From positions 992,001 to 1,056,000 of the forward strand of contig NBAY01000002.1 in the NCBI GenBank assembly GCA_002794775.1: 64,000 bases of DNA, given 5' to 3'. A program made the position numbers and the translations under genes. This document shows, piece after piece, positions 11,168 to 24,400 of this stretch. The notes under the pieces were generated by a model that was not told the DNA's origin, did not search any database, and saw only the letters and a program-made list of their open reading frames with translations. The DNA comes from Porodaedalea pini (taxonomy: Eukaryota; Basidiomycota; Agaricomycetes; Hymenochaetales; Hymenochaetaceae). Position 1 is the stretch's first letter, and the number at the start of each line of letters is the position of its first letter.

Positions 11168-12948
11168 ATGGCCAGTCTCGCCAAAGAAATCCTTGAGTTA
11201 ATAACTGCTCTGGAAGGCCTTCGTCTTTCTATTGTACGTCTTCTCAGCTCTGGCGTGTGTGTTTTATCTTACCTTTGCGAGGACAGTATATCGATAGTAA
11301 GAAGCTTTAATGGCCGGTTTCGTCAAGCACTACTAACATTACCGCTCTCAAGCCGCAAGTTATGCTATATTTGTACGTCTGACCTCGAGAGTATGTCTGG
11401 GAAGCATAATAAGACGGTGCATTCAGGTCTACGACTATATGCTCACGTTCGAGGATGAGCGAACCTTGATGTGGCCCAAGAAATGGTCGCTTCTGAAAGT
11501 GCTGTTCTTCATGGTCCGATATCTCCCCTTCGTAGATTTGTCTATCACCGCTACGCGTAAGTCTCTCCATAGTCACTGATTGAGGCCAAGCGCATGTTAT
11601 GAATAACCCTTCGCAGATCATTTTAAGACAGATTTGACACCTGAAGCGTGTTCATTCGCATTCAAGAGTGCGGCATGTAAGTCACCTTAGTTCTTCTGGT
11701 GCATGAACGGAGCATATAATACGGTGATTAGGGCTCATCAACTTAGGTATCGTCACCGCAGAACGTACGCATATTATATTTTTATGTGCTCTCATCTTCG
11801 ACCTTTCTAACAAGATTATGTATTCTCTCAGTCATTCTAATTATTCGGACGTATGCGATATGGAAGCAGAAACGATTCATTTCTATCGCACTCATTATAT
11901 GGGGTATTTCTAATTTGATTCCTGACATCTTGGTCATGGGTCTCTTCTTGAAGTCCATAGGATGTAGGTACAAGGCCTGTTACGATGTCGGCTCTTGGAC
12001 CATTACTCACAATATATTTTCAAGTCTCGTCTTTGCCTCCAGGCCTTTCTGGCTGCCTTGTAACCTCGGGAAACAACCTGCTCATCGGTGTGTGGATTAT
12101 ACTTATGGTCTATGAAACAGGTAAATATCCGTACGTGCCCCAAGTCGGAGCGGGAGGCTAACGAGTCTTCCCTCTTTTTTAAGCTATTATAGTCCTCTTG
12201 GTTCTCAAGGGTGTACAAATGTGTACGTTTCCAAGCGCTCGCATTTCATACGTCTGCGCTTTTCGCTGAGCTTTCACATAGATAAGGAACTTGGGAGTTC
12301 AGCTCTGTACCTGGCGTTGTTTAGGGATGGTACGCTCTCGTCACTTTACTCCGCAGTCGACATATTGACGCATGAGCACAGGCGCAATTTTCTATATCTA
12401 TATATTCGGTGAGCACAGGTCAACATAAAAGTCTACACGCTGATCTGAAGTCTGTCTCAAGCCCTATCAGCTGCGAACGTGATTGTGATTTCGACACTTT
12501 CTGTGCGTGCATTTACATCCTTGGTTTTTGCACCGACTATTCGTTCAACCTAAACGCATTATTCATTCTGATGACGATTCAATGCAGCGCGATAAATCGA
12601 AACTAGGAATGCTTGCGAGGTCGGTGTATTGCTCCCCTCTATCGTGACCCCTTTTCAACGTCTGACCATATATGTGATTTACTGGTATTCAGCATCGAAC
12701 GAGTCACCCACTCTGTTTTGACAGGGCGCCTGCTCCTCACTCTTCACAAAGTGAATGCTGATACAGGAGCAGACGAAGTGGAAGATTTGCAAAGCATGGA
12801 GTTCAACGCAGGTCCAAGAGGCACGGTTGACTCTGAAGCTGGTGTTGGAACTGTCATGTCATCTCTGACTGGGCAGTTGGGGGAAACTGGACCATCGACT
12901 TCTCTGACTTTTTCTGCAACGGGTCTCACTAAAAGGGTCCCCGTGTAA
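11168..12948 (+). CDS. DUF6533-type multi-pass membrane protein, tandem copy 2
   Basis: This has the same architecture as the copy at 8544, 2,624 bp downstream. The first exon is nearly identical. The core DYMLTFEDERTLMWPKKW is conserved, then FVDLSITA, an EACSFAFKSAA segment, transmembrane exons near 11840-11960 and 12030-12115, and RDGTLSS near 12330. The tail has LQSMEFN and ends at 12948. The membrane exons differ at many residues (for example VILIIRTYAIWKQKRF versus AILVIRTYAIWGQKRS), so the copies are paralogues rather than a recent perfect repeat. Function is unknown. Several short introns are inferred by comparing the two copies, and some boundaries are uncertain. Confidence 0.75.
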
Positions 12949-14129
12949 CATTAAAAGGTTGTTCCTGATCATACATTGAGCAGTTGGACTCTTACATCAT
13001 GGACAACAGCTAGCAATGGTGTATCCACCTCCCTCATTCTTGTATCTAAGTGTCTCATCTCATAGACCACTTCCATCCAACGCATTAGTGCCACAGATAC
13101 TTAACATTCTCTTCTTCCGTCTTCAGGAGATGCCAAATCGCACTGTGCTCGTATGTAACTGGCAGAATCAAATTGCCCACACACGCGATCTGAGTTCTGG
13201 AACGGGCGCCAGCATGGGCAGGGCAGGTGCTGGCGACTTGCTCTAATGCAAGGAAGCTCTAGGATGTGTGTTAAATTTCAGGACAGGCATAGTCTCGTGC
13301 TCTCGTTGCCTTGGGCAAATGCAAAGGGATGCCGAGAGCGTCGAGAGAGAATGTTGTTCACTCAGTCACATTGTCCAAGTCTGAATTCTTTTGAGGATGC
13401 GCTCTCCAGAACAGCAAAGCATAACGAGCACATACTTTACTGTGGGGACGGGTGAGGCGAATCAGGTGTCCAGAACGGGGTGACACACAGATAGAGCGTG
13501 AAAGAAGAGGCGCTCACGTTTAAATGACGGGTAGTAGGGTGAGACAGTTGAGCAGGTGGAAAGGAGTAAACTTGAACAATACTGACGCTGCCATGTCGTT
13601 ATTACTGAGCAGTACGTGAGCTGAGCATTTCCATTTAGTTGACGATAGCATTTCGGCCCAAGGGACTAATAAAGCAAGTAATACATGGGAATGCCCGGAA
13701 CGAAACAGCGTCACGCGAGGAGCGCCTGAAGGTGTTTACAGAAGTATTTGCACATCACATAATCACACTTTCTCGAACATTTGTGCTCACTTAGTTCGGC
13801 CTATTTTAATCAATTACGGAAGAGGACATATCTTACTCGACGCGAAGCTTAAAGTGCGAAGGACGCTATCTAGGCGTGCTGCGAACCGATTTGCTTCATC
13901 TCAACGATGCGTGTCGATCTAAGCCGTGGGTTGTGCAAGTTCAAAAAAAAGTATCGAATCAGGGAAGAATACCGACTGCGTCGCGAGTAAGTATATCTCG
14001 GAGTCCCGCGAAGAGATTCTTGGATCTATCGTACGTTCACTACTTAGTGCGTGTAATTTATATTTGCTATCTTCGGAATTCTTTCTGCTGGACATGTCGA
14101 AAAAGACAAGCTGAGATGGAGATGGTCGC
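12949..14129. other. Intergenic stretch without a recognised gene
   Basis: Short frames exist on both strands (for example 13016-13246), but none shows a family signature, splice-supported extension or repeat relationship that would justify a gene call. Confidence 0.5.
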
Positions 14130-15122
14130 TCAGAGGACGATGTTTCTCAGCCCGACGATCGTTGCAGAGCCGGCTGCGAACCATCCGAGCGTCGTGCTCC
14201 AGGTTCCCTGCTGGCCGGAGTACAATGCGACGAGATCGTAGACGACGCAGCCGCCGAGGATCGGGTCTGCGAAGAGACTCTGAAAACGCAAACATTTAGC
14301 TATAATTTTTGAAAAGTGAAGGCAACAAGGACTGACCGCAATACCGAAGAACGCGCCCGTGGCGACCTTGACAAGCGTTGTCGGTGGGGCACTGTACGCC
14401 TATCCAGTCGAATATTAATGAGTTCATTTACGTGGAAATTTCAGCAAATGGAAGGCACATACCAGCACGACTCCGCCATTGTCGACGAAGTCGAGCAAAC
14501 CTATGCCCGCGGTGGTCTTCGCAACCCAATGCGTAAGTGCTGTCTCGGACGAGTAGGGTGGGAGCATCGCGACAGCGTAAAGCTGCGCTAAGGAATTGAT
14601 CGTGACGAGGAGCTGCGAGAAGGCGAATTGCTCGTTGTTCCAGAAGATCATCCATCCAGCTAATTCATATTGACGCGCAACAATTATTTAATTATTGAGA
14701 ACATCAAGGCTTATGAGATGCGCGCGTGAGTATCGTACCGATGCATATGTTTCCAAGCGCGTAGATGGGGACATAACCCAGCTGGGCAGGCTCGACGTCA
14801 GTATCCTTGGAGAAGAGCTTGCGGAGCCAGGCTAGCTGCAAGATCATTTGTGGTGCAAAGAATGCGCCTGTAAAAACAAGTTAGTAATTATAATAAACGT
14901 TCCTTCAGTACGTACCGATGAAGACAGGGTTCGGAGAGAACGCATAGTGGTTCTAAAGCTTCACTTAAAACTACAGATAACAAATGCGCGTTATAAAGGG
15001 CATACCCTGTCCGCGACCTGCTTCATGTTCGGTGTACTCAGCATCCCGTATATCTGCGCGCCGAAATTGATGGCGAATGCGCCAGGCGCGATTAACCTCG
15101 CGGTTGAGAGGTCGTTCCCCAT
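14130..15122 (-). CDS. Uncharacterised multi-pass membrane protein
   Basis: The start at 15122 gives MGNDLSTARLIAPGAFAINF. Exon 1 ends at 15006 with a clean GTATG donor, and at least five further exons are separated by ~50-70-nt introns, ending in TGA at 14130. The spliced reading is a run of hydrophobic segments: an N-terminal AFAINFGAQIYGML segment, GAFFAPQMILQLAWL, LGYVPIYALGNICI, a WMIFWNNEQFAFSQLL segment, LAQLYAVAML, and a C-terminal SATIVGLRNIVL. Tryptophan and asparagine in the middle helices and roughly six or seven membrane segments suggest an integral membrane protein of about 230 residues. The family could not be named. It is convergent with nothing close and divergent from the release factor gene at 15413. 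Confidence 0.7.
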
Positions 15123-15412
15123 GTCTTATTCGTTAGATGGTTGTGGTTCGAGGAGCAGAAAGAAGAGAGGGACGGATGTGAGCTGAGCATATGCATGTCC
15201 AGTTTATATGAGACATGTTGACAGCGCTGGGCCATGAGCAGTCCATGACGTCCGACTCCGATGCGCGTGTGCGACGGAAGAAGAGCTGCCATCGAGGATC
15301 GCGCCCACGACAGATCACTTGCCACATTTTTGCCGTTTTCGGAGTTTAGAGGATCGACAGGACTTTAGCTTCTTTTTTCTTTCCGAGTCCTTGCCTCCTG
15401 CAATGTCAGAGC

Positions 15413-16877
15413 ATGCTGTCACTGTCGTTCTCTAGCACCTTGCGCACAGTTGCTGTCTCGCGAAGATATGCTCCACATGCTGCCTGCAGACTAGGAACGA
15501 GGCTACGATGGGCGTCGGGTTCGGGTGCGCCATCGGCGGCGGCGGTGCAGTCGACCGTCCGTGAGGCATTTGCGGATATCCGGAACGCGCTGTCGCTGGT
15601 CAACCAGGGTGAGCGGCTCAAAACAACGCAGTTGCAAGCAAAAGAACTAGCCAACGAGCTCGATGTGCGCCAGAATACTTTATACAACTAGTGATTCGGA
15701 GCTGACGGCGTGCAGAATGCAGACGTATGGACTCAAGACTACAACGCTGCTTCACGCAAGCAGCAGCAGCTCTCCCACCTCCAAAAACAAACATGTTCAC
15801 TAAATGAGATCCAATCGAGTTTCGACTCACTCTCTGAGCTTTCCGCGCTCGCAGACTCCTCTGGTGATTCCGAACTCTACGGCGAGCTTGTCCCGGAGCT
15901 CGAAGCACTAAGAAAGCGAGCCGAAGAGCTCACCAAGGCTCTCTTGCTTTCTGAACCCGCAGACTCACATGGGGCGTACATCGAAATTAAGTCCGGCTCG
16001 GGTGGCACCGAAGCATGCGATTGGGCGGGTATCTTGTCGAGGATGTACACTCGTTGGGCTCAGGCTCACGACTTCGCCGTCTCGGTCGTCGACGAGACGA
16101 TTGCAGAGGTCGCGGGAATCAAATCGCGTACGCTGCGTATCGACGGTGCGTACGCGTACGGCTATGCCCAGTTCGAATCAGGAATCCACCGCCTTGTGCG
16201 CATGTCGCCCTTCGACGCTGCCGGACAACGGCACACGTCGTTTGCGTCCGTACAGGTCTCACCATATTTTGGCGAGGAAGATGTCGAGGAAAAAAGTGGG
16301 GGTAGTTCAGGGAAGGGAACGGGAAAGGACCTGGTGGAGATCAATCCGAACGACCTGAAGATCCAGACGATGCGTAGCTCGGGTGCAGGAGGACAGCACG
16401 TGAACAAGACGGAGAGCGCTGTTCGGATTACTCACGTTCCGAGCGGTCTCGTCGTTGCTTGTCAACAAGAGCGTAGTCAGGCGCGAAACAGAATAGTCGC
16501 TTTATCCTTGCTCAAATCACGTCTATACGACAAGGAACAGCTGAAGAAGTGAGTTCTCCCTCTCCTTTTCCCCAACGCATTCTTTTATCGACCTATCTGC
16601 AACAAGGGCGCAAGCGAAGAGCGCTTCGCACAACAACCTCCCAGAGATCACTTGGGGCTCGCAAATCCGTTCGTACACACTTCAGCCGTATCAACTTATC
16701 AAGGACGTGCGTACCGGCTATGAAGTTGGCACGGGCGGCGTGCAATCGGTACTCGATGGCAATTTAGACGGGTGAGTCCCAATGACCACCTCTCCGTCTC
16801 TTGCTTTGGGTATTGATGACTGATAGTGTTCCAGATTCATGGAGGCCGGGTTGAGACATTTCAGGGCCTCCTCATGA
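15413..16877 (+). CDS. Organellar peptide chain release factor, RF2 type
   Basis: Four exons can be joined exactly: 15413-15664, 15716-16548, 16607-16771 and 16835-16877, ending in TGA. The N-terminus is Arg/Ser/Ala-rich without early acids ([18 protein letters not shown]), as expected for a mitochondrial leader. It is followed by a helical domain 1, the segment [19 protein letters not shown], the codon-reading tripeptide SPF (in [16 protein letters not shown]), and the catalytic GGQ loop ([18 protein letters not shown]). It closes with [18 protein letters not shown] and [12 protein letters not shown] is the bacterial RF2 signature for UGA/UAA; RF1 and usual fungal Mrf1 carry PxT. The protein should hydrolyse peptidyl-tRNA on organellar ribosomes at stop codons. 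Confidence 0.92.
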
Positions 16878-18933
16878 ACGCCGCCCAGCTGTCTACTACC
16901 ATCTTCGCGCTATCGAGTGTATGCGATGTCCCGGACGGCCTTCTCAGCTGCAGAGGCACACAGCGCCGCAATCACCAACTGCTGGCTTTCTCCAACTGAA
17001 TAGCGCGCGCACACAACGGAGTTGAAGGGCCAAGCAACAAAAGCGTACATTCGTGAATTGGATGTGGCTCGGGAGCCGCCATGCGTCTCACGACCTGCTT
17101 CCCGAATACGCCACTATCGAACTCATTCATTCCCGTCATAATTCTTCCCGACCGTCTGATGGCTGCTTACTGAATACCCATCTTCCGGCAGGGCGACTGG
17201 AAGATCTCGCGGGAGTGTTTAGATCAGGATCATACGGAACTCGGCGATGGTGTCTCAGGTTGCGGTATCGCGGGAAACCTCTTCCCCCCTGGATCTGGAT
17301 TTATAGCGAATCTATGTACATTGATATATAACTGTGACCAAGTAACGTTGATGGGATGAAAGAATCGAAACAGAGGCATACACTCGCGCGCGTTTTTGAT
17401 GTCGCTCCCGTTCTCCACTTTGGCTTGTTGTTCGTCGATCATTTTACGATGGGCCTTCTTCTCAATATCTGCGCATTGTTACCGAGAGCACATCTCGAGG
17501 ATATTCTGCAGCGTGATGCGTATGTTAGTGTTAATGGTGAGAGCTCGATGGAAGGAGGCCGCCGAGTGCATCTGCCGGGACGGGCTGATCATTACCTGAG
17601 CGCCTCCGAGTCAGGCCGCTCAGCGCACATGCTGAGCATTGAGCATTACGGATTCCGCAGGGCCCTTGCCAGTTGCCACTCGATATCACATCGATAGGGA
17701 GAGACGCGCAGTATTAGTACTAGTACTAGTATCGGTGACTTAGACTGAGATACATATACATATATACATATTAGTAATATAATGGGACTCGATGAGTCGA
17801 TGAGCCGCATCGTAAATATTAATCCAATTCGAATTCAGGTTCAAGTTTGTCAGCGCTAGCCTTCGAAAGACGGTCAGCAGGGCCGCAAGCCGTGAGCCGC
17901 GAGCCGCGAGCCTCGAAACGCTCAGCGCTGCCACCAATATTAATATTAATACTAATAGAGTGCATATGCGGTTTAGCCCCGGGGCGGGAGCAGACGCGGA
18001 AGAGGCATAGGCTTAAGCCTGAGCTCGGGATGACGGAAGGTGGAGGCGCGCTTGCGTCCGAGTACGAGTTCCCGTTGATTATCATTATCATTATCATTAT
18101 ATACATGTATGTACTCATTTCATTCTCATCCCCCGCTATTCAATGGCGATAGCAATGGCAAATAGCAATTCAGTCCCAACTCAATTCACTTCCAAATTTC
18201 AACTTGCGGAACTCGAGACGGAGTCAGGCCAATTCAGCCACTCCCGCAATATTAATACATACGTATCACGCCGCACGGATGATACTATAGGGAGCACGTC
18301 ACCAGACGGTGCTCGGGAGCCGGGAAATGCGCCCGGCGGATTCGAAGTACATACGTATGAGCGTGTTGTACTGTACAATATAGACACTAGTAGAACTGTA
18401 GTCGAAATAAGGTGCTGCAAGTCGGAATGTATCAAATACCGAGTCTATGAATGTCTGTGGAACTGTACACGATGAAAACGGAGATGGAGACGGGGGTGGG
18501 GATGGGGATTAGGAACGACTGTATGATACGAATGATTGTACATGTGCAACGATCTGAATTCTCGACATCGGAATATACGTTTATAACACAGCAATGCGAT
18601 TCGATGGGGGGGGGGGGGGGGGAGGTGCATCGCTGGAGAATGATAGGATAAATGTCTGTGAGAAAAGGCTGCTGAAGATAACAAAGACTCGTGAGCGAAT
18701 AATCAACAGTCACATGTAGAAGACGTATCGAACCTGAGTTTCTAATTATTGTAGGCTGGTCTTTTTTTGGCGTAAACTGCAGAGAACAAGGCGACGCGTA
18801 TTGGTACAGATAAACTCGAGATTGCGAATGTGGAAATAGCATTTGGGGGATCGGGGTCGGGGTCGTCGTCGTCGTTCATGTTTCTTTTTCTGTGTGGATC
18901 GTCCCACATAAAAACAAATGCCACCAAAGTTCA
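16878..18933. other. Two-kb intergenic region with simple repeats
   Basis: No confident gene is seen. It holds short tandem arrays: an ACTAGT-class hexamer array near 17710-17735, an AATATT-class array near 17936-17955, AT-rich dinucleotide stretches near 17755-17780, TTATCA repeats near 18080-18098, and a G17 tract at 18606. A minus-strand reading near 17500-17390 looks protein-like over ~30 residues but could not be extended into a gene. Confidence 0.5.
18606..18622. repeat. G17 homopolymer tract
   Basis: Seventeen consecutive G residues follow GAT. The true length is uncertain because such tracts are error-prone in sequencing and assembly. Confidence 0.9.
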
Positions 18934-20431
18934 TCATACTTCGGAAATGAATCGCAGCTTCTCGCGGTGACCGTCGGCGGTCAAGAGCACCCCATTGTTG
19001 GTAGTGACCTCGGTCGACACTGGATGAGAAAGGATCGCAGCAGCCGACTCGGCGCGCGGACGCTGCTGCGCAGGCCTTGAGACCGTGCCCCGCGCGTACC
19101 TGGAGATGCAAAGCATCTTGCGCAAGTTCGCGGGTTCCTTGAGACGCGGATACGAAGAGTACGGTACCGGATCGCCTCGCTAAAGAAAAAAAAAAGGGAG
19201 TGAGCAAATTAGAGTCTAAATTGGCGTGGTAAGGCCGGCAGGGGCGGCAGATGGGACTCACGACCGTCTCGCGAAACCGCTGGACGCCGCGCATGATGAG
19301 GAGCTCCACCCCGTTACACGCACATGCGATCCTCAGGCTCGGCATTTGCGGGTGCGCATCGGCGTCGTCCCAGACGTGTACGGTGACCGCCTTGAGATGC
19401 CGCCGGGCCTTGACGAAGTTGACCATCAGGTACAGCGGCGTGTCCCTGCTGAGCGTGAACGCGAGGTGCTCCACAGAAGCGGGCAGCTGTTTCAGAAGGA
19501 GCGGGGAGACAGTCGTGCTCTCCAACCTAAATTCCCTAAGGTTCTCGCATCCGTGTACAATCGCTACTTGGTCGCGCGAGGTACACGAAGGCAGGGCCAG
19601 CGAATCTAAAGAAGGGCCGCATTGTCGAAGAAGGGACCCGAGAAATTCGGTCCCTGGGATCCTTTCGAGTTCGAGGCAGCGAAGCGAGCGAACAGAGTCC
19701 GACAATAGCCAGCGGACAAAGTCCGCGCGCGGCATAGTCTGAAAGCCAAACCTAAGTTCGTTCAACGCACAACCGAAGGGCAAGATAGGTTCGTCCTCCG
19801 ATGCAGGCAAGCGCGGCGGCGTTCCCTTGAGGGATACGACCGCCAGCGAGGGCCACACGTCCGAAAGAAGCTGAAAGGCCAGCTGATCGTTATCCGACCA
19901 GTTCGCGAGCTTCAATGATCGAATGGGCGGCCCAACCCGAAGTAAGTCCAGCGTGCCGGCATCGAAAGATGGCGCGGCTCGGAAAATCCGGACGCCAGCG
20001 GCGCCGCCCGGAGAGGATCCGGGCACGCCGCAGCCGTACACTGCCAAGTCGAGTTCGTAGAGGTTGGGACAGAGATAGACTGCGAGGGCGAGGGCGCGGT
20101 GCGAGAGCTGGTCAGGATGGTTGTGGTCTATTGTGATTCGGAGCCGGACGATGGTATTCCCGAGAATTCGGCCGCGAGCTGTGGTGCGATCGACGGCCGA
20201 ACGAAAGGAGACGAAGGCCGAACTTGATCGGAGGAAGACATGGCGGAAGAGAAGGGCCTGGGAAGGCGCCGACCAAAGCTTGCAGACGAGAGCGCAGCTG
20301 GAGAGAAGCTGGACGTCGGGCTCCAAGTTCTCATTGTAGTACGCGGACTCGAGTATAGCAAAAACGATTTCAGCAGGTAAGCGAGAGAACACGTTGTCGG
20401 TAGCCGACATTAAAGGGTTAGGTTTGGGCAT
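18934..20431 (-). CDS. F-box protein with leucine-rich C-terminal region
   Basis: Exon 1 runs 20431-19262 (390 codons) and ends at a GTGAGT donor. Exon 2 runs 19179-18934 after a T-rich acceptor and ends in TGA. Residues ~14-60 form an F-box-like motif (FSRLPAEIVFAILESAYY, then CALVCKLWSAPSQALLFRHV). The remainder is a Leu-rich, LRR-like series (LCPNLYELDL, LRCLELERIPG, CENLREFRLE). This is the layout of Agaricomycete F-box proteins that dock substrates to SCF ubiquitin ligases. The start could also be the ATG six codons downstream. The open frame reading on through the intron to 18746 is not coding. Confidence 0.82.
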
Positions 20432-21421
20432 AGCTATTGGTGCATCTTCGCGTTCTGAGAACTGCCACCAAAGTCTTCAGTCAGTAAAACAGTCAAGGTA
20501 GGATATAGTAGGGAGCACATACGAAGGCGTAGAGGGAGTCGAGGACGGCTGGGATGTGCATGTCTTAGTGGATGTGCTTGAAGGGGAGGGGGAGTCGAAA
20601 GGGCTGTGGTGGGCATAATATATGTACTCGGATGACAGGCTGGACCCTGAGAGGGAGTGAGCATTAGATGACCCGAAAAGGAGCGGTCCGGACCAGTACG
20701 AGGCTACGAGGCGAATACTTGTCGTCTCGAGTTGAGTGACACAGCATTGGGCCTAAACTCCGTTCATTACGGCTTGGGAAGAAAAGAGTGAAACGAATGC
20801 CGAGTGTACCGAACACGACAGACTGAGCCCGATGAATCGAGAGCGGCGTCCATTGCCACCGGAATCAGCATTGCCTCCCATCAGATCACGTTCGTGACTT
20901 TTGACAAAAAGGGCGTCGAGTCGTCTCGTGTCAGCCGTCAACACCGGGGACTCGGAATGGCAAGAGGACTGCCCGCATCGCATCGGTTACGTAACCCCAG
21001 TAGCCAAAAGGTAAAATGCATGACAACTCCCTAGCTTCCGTGGAATGCCGACCTCGACCCGCACTAGTCTTGCATTGGCCTAATTTGGTCATGTCAACTT
21101 ATCACTAATCCATGTCGGAGGCCTCCCGCTATCACCGCTACCTCATGGGGCACGCCTTCCGCCTCCTTAAGTGCCCCATAAACTTGAAGCCTGATGGCAC
21201 GGACGAATAGACGTATTCTAAATACTCCGGGCCTTTGGCGCCCGATACGTACACAATGCTGCATGACACATACTTAAGCGTCTATCGTTCGCGGTCTGCA
21301 TGTCGATTGGTCAAGGCAAATATAACCAACCAAGAAAACATTCTAGTATGTAAAGCATCCTCAAAACAAGTCGTCGTCGTAGTATCCATTACACTGCTGT
21401 TCTAGTTATTCCTTTCTGCCC
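20432..21421. other. Intergenic region upstream of the F-box gene and downstream of importin-9
   Basis: It contains the presumed promoter of the F-box gene (C/T- and G/A-rich near 20480-20640) and about 700 bp with no recognised gene or repeat. Confidence 0.5.
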
Positions 21422-24400
21422 TTACCCTCGAGACTCGTTGAGAACACGCTGGACAACGAGCATCTCCTCCGCGTTCATCTGGCCCACGACGTTGGTGAAG
21501 CCATTCGTGTTGTGGGACGCGCATTCCTTCACGAACGAGATCAAATGGGCCTGGTTCGAGAGCGGGAAGTGATCAGCAAATAGGTGAATGCGGCAGGACG
21601 GAACGCCTTGCTAGTGGTCGCCAACGCCACGCGTCTGCAACGTTGCCGTGTACGTCGCGCACAGACGGGGGTAGAGGGGATTTTTGGAAGGAGGGAAGGA
21701 AGGTCTCACAGTCATGTCCATCTGCGAAATGGGGTCGTTCTTCAGGTCCTCGTCGTCATTGTCGTCCGGAATGTCATCGTCGTCGAAAGCACCTCCGCGC
21801 GGTCCCAGCATGTCTGATCCCGGATTCCGGTAAGGACCCATTCACCGCGGGTTAAAAGCAAAAATCCTCACCGGACAAGAACGCTATCTCGTCCTTGTTA
21901 AGCGGATTGACACCGTCCTCATCCTCCCACTCCTCGTCCTGAAATATATTACGTAGTTACATTTACAATCACCGAGCCCCAAAACAAAGAAAAAAACGCA
22001 CCCCATCGTCCGAATCAGCACCGATGCTCCCAGCCTGGGCCGAGATCGTGCCCATCGTGGCCGACTCGCCGTTCGAGCGCAAGTCGTTCACGATAAGCTT
22101 GAGGGCTTTCACAGGGAAAGGGATTTTTGTAAACTCGTGTGGGGCTAGAGCAATGAAACGCGGATTATAAGCTAGGTTCAATCGAAGCGTCTTCAATAGG
22201 AAGGAAGCGCACTCTTCTTGGCCCTCGAACGTGTGACGATGACTGCACATCGCGAAGCAGAATTGAATCAAACTCCACAAGAAACGAAATGAGGCGGCTC
22301 ACCATCCCTGGTTTCTGGAGTGACAATAATATCGCCCTTGACTATGAGGTTCTGCAGGCTAGGACGCTCTGAGATGAAGAGTTGGCAGAGGCCGAGAGTG
22401 CTACGCAAGCAGTCAGATGGAACGTATCAGAGGGAAAAGGGGGTCTCCCTACCTGACTCGGCTTGGCCAGAAGCCTTGGAAAACTTCAGCGTTCTCACAC
22501 CATGTCTGGATCAGAATATCAAGTCCAGAGCGACCGTTTACGTCGATGCCCTCAAGAAGAGAGAGAACAGTATCTCGTTCGTTCTGCACTAAGAAGGCGA
22601 AGGGAATGACTAGGCTTTGCACGAATGTCGCCGTCTTCGCCGTCTGCATCCTGCGTACCATCGCATGCAAGAGCTCAGGCAAAACGGAAACAATGGAAGA
22701 ACTCGCCCGTCGCAAGAGGTGTATAATCAGGTCTCCGATGACAAGACCACCAGACTCATCTTCGTTCTCAAGCAGCCTCGCGATTACTGCGAGGATTTTA
22801 TCGACGCCGCTCTGTCCGGAGACATCTCGCCATTCAAGAATCTGCTTGAGATCTTTTCGGATGATCCCTGTCAGGCAAAGGACGCCGTTCTAGATTATCT
22901 ATCAGTAACCTGGCGTTTGTAACTCTGAACGCCGGAATTACCTGGAGAACGTCCCTGTCCTCTGCGAGGCGCAGACTCTCGAATAAGCATGGGGCAAGCG
23001 CCGCAAAGAAGCCTTCGCCAAGACCTCCAGCAGATGCACCGTCGACAAGACTCGTTACTAATTCGATCGCAGAGCTAGTAACCCAAGATTCGTCTGGCTT
23101 TGCTGTAGCGATGGCATTGCAAAGAGTCGGCAACGACGACTTAACGACAGACTGGTAGACCTCGAGTCGAGAAGAGCCAGCAAGAGAGGTAAAAATGTCG
23201 GTCAGGATCGAGATAAGAATAGGGTCTTAAGGAAAGAAGCAAAATTAAATTTGATCAATTAAAGATGTAGATGGATGGACTACCTTTGTTGTTATGCACC
23301 CAGACTTGGAGCATAGCGGTCACGAGTTGTTCAGCTAACTCAGGCGTGATCCAGGTTCCTTTGCCAATGTTCACAACGGATGAAAGGGTTTCGAGTACTA
23401 GAGATAACGTATCCTCGTTTGTCGCTAACAAAAATGGACCCAGGTCCTTAGCGATGCGGAAGGCCACTGGAAGTAGAATTGAATCATCCATGCCGGATGC
23501 GAAGCTGCAGTACGCGCATTAGGAAGACGCGCGGGACCAAATGGAGAGCCTTACTTTTGGATTGCTTTCACCGCAGACACCTTGATTGGAATTCCAGCAT
23601 TTTCGGCCTCCATGACGTCGATAGCCGCCGACATGTATTGATCCGCCAGTTGAGAGGGTAAAAGCTTAGAGTACTGACTTGCAAAGACGAAGCTGCGGCC
23701 TTGCAAGAAAGGGCATTCTGGGATTTGAGGAAAGAATAAACATGAGATGGTTAGTACAGTATAGTAAACACAATAAATACCTGAGAGTGAAAGCAGCTGG
23801 GGAATGACGTCGGTCAACAAGGACTCGATGTTAATTGGTTTGGGTTTCCCAGATTCTTCCTCGTCATCGCAGTAGTCGGTAATACCCTCAGAAACGGAGC
23901 CCAAGGCAACTAAGGCAGCTTCGAGAGGACGCCACCTGTAGCATACAATTAGTTTCTCGTCTCTCAGGTTTAATCTGACAAAGATGTTACCATTCAGCAT
24001 TCCCGGAATCACGAGCTTGCTGGGATTCCGAAACAATTCGGTTAATGGCTCGTGAGAGCGCATTGATGGTTAATGCAGGCTCTCGTTCAAGGAGATTCTA
24101 GAGACGTGATATTATGATGCGTTCCACAAGCCAAATTCTCCTTACTCACGGCTAAAAGATCAAGGCCTGCAACGCGCAGGGAATAAGATTGAGTCTCATC
24201 GTCCTCATGTGCAACAAACGCATTCGCATCATTTCCCCAGTTCTCCTCCTGCGCTGTACATTAGCATGTCAAAACCTAGTACATCCAACAAACTTACATC
24301 TTCTTCGGTCATTTGCATCCATCCACATAACGCGACTATGAGAGCCTCGACATTGGAGGGTTGCAACCAAGACCTTGCTTTGCTACTCCGCGTGATAACT

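Noticed and set aside
17220..17500. Minus-strand stretch reading DIEKKAHRKMIDEQQAKVEN, suggestive of a coding exon
   Set aside because: Only about 30 residues look protein-like. Neighbouring exons, start and stop could not be found, and the flanks are simple repeats.
18746..19261. Extension of the F-box reading frame to 18746
   Set aside because: A GTGAGT donor at 19261 and a T-rich acceptor at 19180 define an intron, and the downstream exon in another frame ends at 18934.
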